11,742 nucleotides of DNA from Hondaea fermentalgiana (taxonomy: Eukaryota; Sar; Bigyra; Thraustochytrida; Thraustochytriidae), in NCBI GenBank assembly GCA_014084085.1, contig NPFB01000052.1, positions 4,368 to 16,109 on the forward strand. Direction: 5' to 3'. Positions 7,227 to 11,742 of this stretch are shown here, in pieces; the first letter of the stretch is position 1, and each line of letters begins with the position of its first letter. Under the pieces are notes generated by a model, which searched no databases, was not told the origin of the DNA, and saw nothing but the letters and a program-made list of their open reading frames with translations. The position numbers and the translations under genes were made by a program.

Positions 7227-7258
7227 CGCTCGCTCGCTCGCTCGGTCGCTCGCTCGCT
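7227..7258. repeat. Tetranucleotide repeat (CGCT)n
   Basis: There are eight units of CGCT, one of them changed to CGGT, ending 57 bp upstream of the UNC-45 ATG. It is probably in the promoter or 5' UTR. Confidence 0.9.
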
Positions 7259-7315
7259 TGCACGCAGAGGAGCTGGCAAAGAGGGAATCAGGGCAGCCGC
7301 TCGTGAGCAAAGGAG

Positions 7316-9982
7316 ATGGCGGCTCACAAGGCGCGCGGAAACGAGCTCTTCGCCGCGGGCAAGTTCGAGGAGGCGTGCGAGGCGTACGCAGAGGCCCTCA
7401 AGCATGACGGCAGCGAGGACCTCGGGCCCGAGGAGGCGAAATCGCTGCGCGTGACAGTGCTCTGCAATCGCGCCGCCTGCCTGCTCAAGCTCGAGCGCTT
7501 CAAGGACTGCGAAAAGGACTGCAGCGACGCCCTCGAGAGCGACGCCTCCAATGTCAAGGCCCTCTACCGACGCGCCCAGGCACGCGCCGCCTTGGAAAAC
7601 CTCGAAGGCGCCGTCCTCGACTTGCGCAGGCTCCTCGAGGCCGACAGCAACAACAAACCGGCCCAAGCGCTCATGCTCAAGCTGCGTCAAATGGCAGAAA
7701 ACAAGGGCTCCGCCGTCTCGCAAGCCATGGAGGCCCTGCAAACCGCCGCGTCCACGAACGACGACGGCGCGCGCACAGCTACGCTGCGCAAGCTCCTCGC
7801 GTCCATCATGGACGACAGCCAGCTCGCCGCTTCCATGGCAACGCGCGACGCCTGCACCACGCTCTGGGCGATGCGCACCAAGGACGCCTTGGCGCTCAAG
7901 ATTTTGAGCAAAATGGCCGAGATCGACGCCTGCTGGGAGTTTGTTCTCAAAGCGGTCGACATTGACGAAGCCACACGCTTCATTGAGACCCCGGCCGAAA
8001 CCCCTGGCGACTCGGGCGCCGCCGCCTGCCTGAACATGCTCTGGCGTTTTGTCAAGCGCCAAGAAGGCAAGGACGCGACACCGACGCTCAAGCTCGTCGT
8101 CTCCAGTCTTCGCGCAGATGACGAGGCGCTGCGCCGTGTCGCCGTCGAAGCCACCGTCCGCCTGTGTGCTGACGACAAGGACGCCTCCAAGGCCTTCTTC
8201 ACACACGGCGGTCTCGAGGCCCTCATGTCCATGATCGAGCGCGACCATAATCGCGATGAACCCCTGCAACAGGTCAGTGTCGTGCTCGGTCAGGTCCTTC
8301 CGGCCCTCGAGGACGACAAGCTCATCAAGGAGTACGCCGTTGCCTTTTGCAAGCCACTGCTCCTGGCAAGTGGCGTACACGAGCAAATCCGTGGCGCCGC
8401 TGCCCTCGATGCCATTTATTACGCCAACAAGGATCTCGGACTCGCCCTCGTGCAAGAGGAGGATCTTCTTCAGCCCCTGGCACGCATCGCGCGCACGGGC
8501 TCGAGCCGCGCGCAAGCTCTCGCCGCCGACGTCTTCTCGCACATGGCCAATTCAGAGGCCGGCCGCGGTCTCCTGGCGGGCGACATCACCGACATTCTCA
8601 AGCTGCTCGCAACCTCGGACACGGGCCCGGTGCGCTCGGCGGCCGCCGTCACGCTCACCAAGCTCAACGCCATCGACTTTGACGCCGATTCCGAAAATGG
8701 CGTCTTTGTACTCTCCTCGGTGGCAAGTCTTTTGCAGGAAAAATCGTCTCTCGAGGAACAGGCCAAGGGCGTCGAAGCCGTCTCGTTTGTAATTTCCGAC
8801 TCGCAGGTAAAAATGATGCTCATTCGCGGCGACGGTCTCAAGGTCATGCAGCGTCTCATCGCCCTTGCCGAGCCCGGCGCCAAGCAGAGCTACGCCTACG
8901 GCCTCGCCTTCATCTTTGAGAACATTACAATGTCCGAGGACGACAAGCGTCGCGAGAAATTGCGTGAAATGGAGGTTACCGAGGAGCAGTGGGAGCAGTT
9001 TGAAAAGCTGACAAAGTCGCAGACGAAAAAGAGTGGCCAGCGCGATCCTCCCGAGCAGGTCGCCCTTCGCATCGAGACCTTTGTCAAGCTCAATGGCATT
9101 GCGGCATTGCGCCAGCTGGTCCTCAGCGGCTCGGGCTCTGACCGCGTCATTGAAGCCGCCGCGCGCGCCTTTTGCAACATTGCCACCGTCAAGGAGGTCC
9201 GCAGCGCCATGATTACTCAGGGCGCGCTGCGCGCCCTCTTCAAGCTCACAGACGGCGGGACTGAAAAGTCGCGTCAATTTGCTGCGCACGCGCTCGGCAA
9301 AATCTTTGTCACTACCAACCCCCACATGCTCAAGGACGAGCAGCTCATGGACACAATTGGACCGCTCGTGCGGCAGGTCCGCCACAACGACTCGGACCTT
9401 GTCGTCTTTGAGTGTTGCATGGCCCTCACGAACATTGCCACGGTCAGCTGGGAGGCCAAGCAAAAGATGATAAAGTCCAACGCCATCCCGGCCTTTGAGT
9501 TTGCGCAGTATTCAGACAATCTCATGGTGCGCCGGGCCGCCACGGAGGCCATCAACAATCTCATTCCCGCCGACGAGATCCTCGAGTGGTTCATGCGCAA
9601 GGATAAGATGCGCTTGTGGATCCTCTTTGCCCAGGCTTACGAGGAGGACAAGCCCACGGCGTGTGCGGCCACGGGTGCTCTTGCCAATCTCACCGTTGAC
9701 GAACGCATTGCCAAAACCATGGCTGATCAAGACGAGGACGCCATTGCCGCTCTCGGTGCCCTTGTGGCCAGCGGTGACCTTGATGTCATGCACCGCGCTG
9801 CTGTTTGCTTGCTCAACCTCACAGAAACGTGGCCCGAGGGCAAAGGGCCTCAGCGCATGCTCGAAGCCAAGGTCGATATTGCGCTTACGGCGCTCCTCAA
9901 GCTTGCGCCAGAGTCGCCTGCTGCTGGCCCCGCCAAGGAATGTTTGCGCGTCCTACTTGAGGCGAAACAAGCGTCTTCCTGA
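7316..9982 (+). CDS. UNC45: UNC-45 myosin chaperone (TPR + central + UCS domains), 888 aa
   Basis: This is a co-chaperone that helps myosin motor domains fold while linking them to Hsp90 and Hsp70. Three N-terminal TPR motifs occupy about residues 2-113. The five expected carboxylate-clamp residues are all present: Lys5 and Asn9 (KARGN), Asn51 (NRAA), and Lys81 and Arg85 (KALYR), so binding of the EEVD tails of Hsp70/Hsp90 is expected. An armadillo-like central domain follows (about 130-450), then the UCS domain (about 470-888). Telling UCS segments are SYAYGLAFIFENIT (525-538), AARAFCNIATVKEVR (615-629), FECCMALTNIA (698-708), MVRRAATEAINNLI (737-750), ACAATGALANLT (782-793) and HRAAVCLLNLTE (826-837). 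The length is close to animal UNC-45 (about 930-945). The ATG at 7316 places the first TPR at the very N-terminus, as in the family. No introns and no breaks were seen. It diverges from the methyltransferase-like gene and converges on ARL5. Confidence 0.95.
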   Translation: MAAHKARGNELFAAGKFEEACEAYAEALKHDGSEDLGPEEAKSLRVTVLCNRAACLLKLERFKDCEKDCSDALESDASNVKALYRRAQARAALENLEGAVLDLRRLLEADSNNKPAQALMLKLRQMAENKGSAVSQAMEALQTAASTNDDGARTATLRKLLASIMDDSQLAASMATRDACTTLWAMRTKDALALKILSKMAEIDACWEFVLKAVDIDEATRFIETPAETPGDSGAAACLNMLWRFVKRQEGKDATPTLKLVVSSLRADDEALRRVAVEATVRLCADDKDASKAFFTHGGLEALMSMIERDHNRDEPLQQVSVVLGQVLPALEDDKLIKEYAVAFCKPLLLASGVHEQIRGAAALDAIYYANKDLGLALVQEEDLLQPLARIARTGSSRAQALAADVFSHMANSEAGRGLLAGDITDILKLLATSDTGPVRSAAAVTLTKLNAIDFDADSENGVFVLSSVASLLQEKSSLEEQAKGVEAVSFVISDSQVKMMLIRGDGLKVMQRLIALAEPGAKQSYAYGLAFIFENITMSEDDKRREKLREMEVTEEQWEQFEKLTKSQTKKSGQRDPPEQVALRIETFVKLNGIAALRQLVLSGSGSDRVIEAAARAFCNIATVKEVRSAMITQGALRALFKLTDGGTEKSRQFAAHALGKIFVTTNPHMLKDEQLMDTIGPLVRQVRHNDSDLVVFECCMALTNIATVSWEAKQKMIKSNAIPAFEFAQYSDNLMVRRAATEAINNLIPADEILEWFMRKDKMRLWILFAQAYEEDKPTACAATGALANLTVDERIAKTMADQDEDAIAALGALVASGDLDVMHRAAVCLLNLTETWPEGKGPQRMLEAKVDIALTALLKLAPESPAAGPAKECLRVLLEAKQASS

Positions 9983-10252
9983 AGAAGGCAGGTAGTCAAT
10001 CAAGCAATGAACCAATGAACAAAGTGTGTGTGTGACGCCGTTAGGCCTGCCTTGATGTTGGCGTGTCGTTTGTTGTTGTTGTTGATTTTTTCCAACAAAA
10101 GCTTTCTCTCTTTTCGAGCGTGAAAAAGTCAGTGATGATGATCAAGTCATTTTCTTGGCTTGGCTCACGGACAGTCGGTCAGTGAGTCGGTTCCTTCTGT
10201 TGTACAAATTGTCTTTTTCTCTTTTCTCTCGGGGTGCGTGAACGAAAGAATC

Positions 10253-10280
10253 AAGGAAGGAAGGAAGGAACGAACGAACG
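10253..10280. repeat. (AAGG)4 followed by (AACG)3 tandem repeat
   Basis: There are four AAGG units directly followed by three AACG units on the + strand, in the gene-free region after UNC-45. The change of unit by a single base suggests a mutated microsatellite. Confidence 0.85.
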
Positions 10281-10898
10281 AGTGAATGATCGAAAGAGAT
10301 GAACAAAAGAAAGATGACTTTTTGCTTTTTCTCTGCTTTGAGTATACGTGGTACATGCTAAATCTTGCTTGCTTGTTTTCACAAGCTTGCTTTTTTCCTT
10401 TTTTGCTTGGTGCGGCGACCGTTTTCAGTCAGCACCGGAAACGCCATCATCGATCGCCAAAGCTCTCACGCTACGTATGACGCGCTTTCCGCTGCTGCAA
10501 CCGATGCGAGCCAACACTAAGCACTGCAGAAAATACGGCAACGCCCAGACACACGGGTGCGCGCAAAATATCGTTGGTCGGCAGAGAGTATCTATAAGGT
10601 TCACGTGCGCATACGTAAAGAAACAAACAAACAATAAAGGAGGGGTAAAAACGAGGTGGAACTGAGGGAGGGCAAGCGAACAAAGGCAGCAAGCACTTGA
10701 TCGCAAACGGACAGTCTTTCTCCCTCTCTGTGTCTGTAAAATCTGCCTGCCTGCTTGCCTGCCTGAATTCTCCGCACAGACTAGCTCCGTGCAAGAAAAG
10801 GGAGTCGCAATGACCGCAAGCAACAAGCTTATCCTCCCTCCCTTCCTCGCTCCCTTCCATTCTCTCTCTTCTTTGATTTTCTCTGGCTGAGCTCCTCC

Positions 10899-10951
10899 AA
10901 GAGAGAAAAAGAAAGAAGGAAGGAAAGAAGGAAAGAAAGAAAGGAAGAAAG
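10899..10951. repeat. 53-nt pure purine tract
   Basis: There is an unbroken A/G run on the + strand made of GAAA, GGAA and GAAGG units, ending 21 bp from the ARL5 stop. It therefore lies in the ARL5 3' UTR as a pyrimidine tract. A pyrimidine-rich patch at about 10833-10870 lies on its other side; TCTCTCTT (10863-10870) and AAGAGAGA (10899-10906) are inverted repeats. Confidence 0.8.
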
Positions 10952-10972
10952 CACAACCCCGAATGAATCGTC

Positions 10973-11518
10973 TCACGACGAAGACGTCAGAGTCTGTGCA
11001 ACCCAGTCCATGCCCTCAGCCAGCCCCTCGCCAGTGAGCGCGCAGCACCCCTCAATGTGCCAGGAGCGGCCTTTGATGCCGTGGAGCTCGAGCGCATCCG
11101 TGATTTCGGCCGCCGTCATCGACCCCTTAATGTCCTGTTTGTTAGCCAGTACGAGAACCACAGCGCCCTGCAGGTCCTCGTGGGCCAGCAGACGTTGCAG
11201 CTCGTGTTTCACCACGGCGATTCGATCGCGCTCCGTGCTGTCCACCACGAGCAGGACCGCCTGCGTGTTCGTGAAGTACATCTCCCACGTTTTCCGCAGC
11301 GACTCCTGGCCGCCCAGGTCCCAGCACTGGAACCTCACGTTGCCCCTCCGCACCTCCTCCACGTTGGACCCAATCGTCGGCTGCGTGCTCACCACCTGGC
11401 CCAGGTGCAGCTGGTACAGCGTCGTCGTCTTGCCGGCATTGTTCAACCCCACGATGATCGCCTTCACCTCCTTCTCCCCCTGGAAGAAGTTCTGCCACAG
11501 CGACCACAGGTTGCCCAT
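10973..11518 (-). CDS. ARL5: ARL5-like ARF-family small GTPase, 181 aa
   Basis: This is an ARF-like GTPase of the ARL5 type; in animals ARL5 sits on the trans-Golgi and recruits the GARP tether for endosome-to-Golgi traffic. Gly2 (MGNLW) can be myristoylated, followed by an amphipathic helix. The P-loop is GLNNAGKT (24-31), switch I is PTIGSNVEE (47-55), switch II is WDLGGQESLR (66-75) with Gln71, and the guanine motifs are NKQD (126-129) and CCAL (158-161). PTIGSNVEE, LAHEDL (111-116), WHI..CCALTGEGL (153-165) and VVDST (91-95) match ARL5A/B closely, which separates it from ARL1, ARL8 and ARF. Position 26 is Asn where nearly all ARF-family proteins have Asp. Start: the ATG at 11518 gives the family length; the frame is open for 65 more codons but reaches only a GTG, and an extension would bury the myristoylation glycine. 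The gene is intron-free. Confidence 0.93.
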   Translation of the reverse strand: MGNLWSLWQNFFQGEKEVKAIIVGLNNAGKTTTLYQLHLGQVVSTQPTIGSNVEEVRRGNVRFQCWDLGGQESLRKTWEMYFTNTQAVLLVVDSTERDRIAVVKHELQRLLAHEDLQGAVVLVLANKQDIKGSMTAAEITDALELHGIKGRSWHIEGCCALTGEGLAEGMDWVAQTLTSSS

Positions 11519-11742
11519 CCTCGCGCCGCCCTCGCCGCGCCGCGCCCTCGCCGCCTCCGCCGCGCCGCCCGCGCCCTCCCGCAAGCCGATCTGCCTCACG
11601 CTCTGCTGCTGCTGCGCCTTCTCCCGCTCCTGCTCCTCCCCTTCTCCCTTCTCCCTGCTTGCCGCCCGCCCCGCCCGCGCTAGCCGCGCGCTAGCCCCTC
11701 CTACCGCGCGCACGCCGCGGCGCGGCGGCCGATTAAGGTGGC

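Larger units (their letters stand above)
6687..7315. other. Shared upstream region of the methyltransferase-like (-) and UNC-45 (+) genes
   Basis: This is 629 bp between divergent start codons, and it must contain both promoters. It holds the GGTACC palindrome cluster (7051-7105) and a CGCT repeat (7227-7258), each listed separately. A + strand frame runs through the region into the UNC-45 start region in another frame, but its translation is Arg/Ala/Ser-rich and looks like a shadow frame. No separate gene was recognised. Confidence 0.6.
9983..10972. other. Convergent intergenic region between UNC-45 (+) and ARL5 (-)
   Basis: This is the longest gene-free stretch in the window, about 990 bp. 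It holds both 3' UTRs and several low-complexity patches: a short GT run near 10025, a GTT run near 10070, an AAGG/AACG tract at 10253-10280, and a purine tract at 10899-10951. The only exact AATAAA on the + strand is at 10633-10638, 650 nt past the UNC-45 stop, which is rather far. Open frames on both strands translate to Phe/Ser/Lys-rich low-complexity peptides with no recognisable family. No tRNA or other structured RNA was identified by eye. Confidence 0.55.

Noticed and set aside
6411..7454. 347-codon open frame on the + strand from inside the methyltransferase-like gene into UNC-45.
   Set aside because: Its product is Leu/Val- then Arg/Ala-rich low-complexity sequence, the mirror of the repeat-rich - strand gene, and it overlaps two supported genes.
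7187..8542. 451-codon open frame on the - strand opposite UNC-45 (and another of 303 codons at 8552-9463).
   Set aside because: UNC-45 is unmistakable on the + strand. Strong GC bias at third positions keeps antisense frames open, and the translations resemble no protein family.
10425..10976. Open frames of 183 and 161 codons on the - strand after ARL5.
   Set aside because: They read mostly through purine/pyrimidine tracts and give Phe/Ser/Leu low-complexity peptides. They are better explained as ARL5 3' UTR and spacer.
11519..11713. 65-codon N-terminal extension of ARL5.
   Set aside because: It would start at GTG rather than ATG, is Arg/Ala/Gly-rich, and would remove the conserved N-terminal MG needed for myristoylation.

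Overview
This is nuclear DNA from a microbial eukaryote. Three introns with GT...AG borders (68, 89 and 100 nt) can be placed by homology. All seven recognisable proteins are eukaryotic housekeeping types: UNC-45, an ARL5-type GTPase, TRAPPC2, SPC12, a PITH-domain protein, an acyl-CoA dehydrogenase and a leucine-carboxyl-methyltransferase-like protein. Coding regions are GC-rich, strongly biased at third codon positions and mostly intron-free, including one 888-codon open frame. Intergenic DNA is AT-richer and full of short tandem repeats. A compact, intron-poor protist such as a thraustochytrid or another stramenopile would fit, but this placement is an inference. No tRNA, rRNA, transposon, virus-like gene or CRISPR array was recognised.

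The genes alternate strictly in strand. From left to right: acyl-CoA dehydrogenase (186-1466, -), TRAPPC2/sedlin (2320-2748, +), PITH-domain protein with two exons (3348-3945, -), signal peptidase complex subunit 1/SPC12 with three exons (4425-4926, +), a membrane-anchored RS-rich methyltransferase-like protein (5223-6686, -), UNC-45 myosin chaperone (7316-9982, +) and ARL5-like GTPase (10973-11518, -). This gives three head-to-head pairs sharing 479-853 bp of upstream DNA and three tail-to-tail pairs separated by 296-990 bp.

The genes do not form one pathway. Three act in the secretory system: SPC12 in the ER signal peptidase complex, TRAPPC2 in the TRAPP tethering complex, and ARL5 at the trans-Golgi. 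UNC-45 is a myosin co-chaperone, and the dehydrogenase acts in acyl-CoA oxidation. The role of the PITH protein is uncertain, and the substrate of the methyltransferase-like protein is unknown.

I found no obvious novel multi-gene system. The items most worth a second look are the SPC12 gene whose first coding exon is only the ATG, the RS/Asn/Ser-rich transmembrane protein with a divergent LCM-type methyltransferase domain, the Asp-to-Asn change in the ARL5 P-loop, and a cluster of GGTACC palindromes in the shared UNC-45/methyltransferase upstream region.
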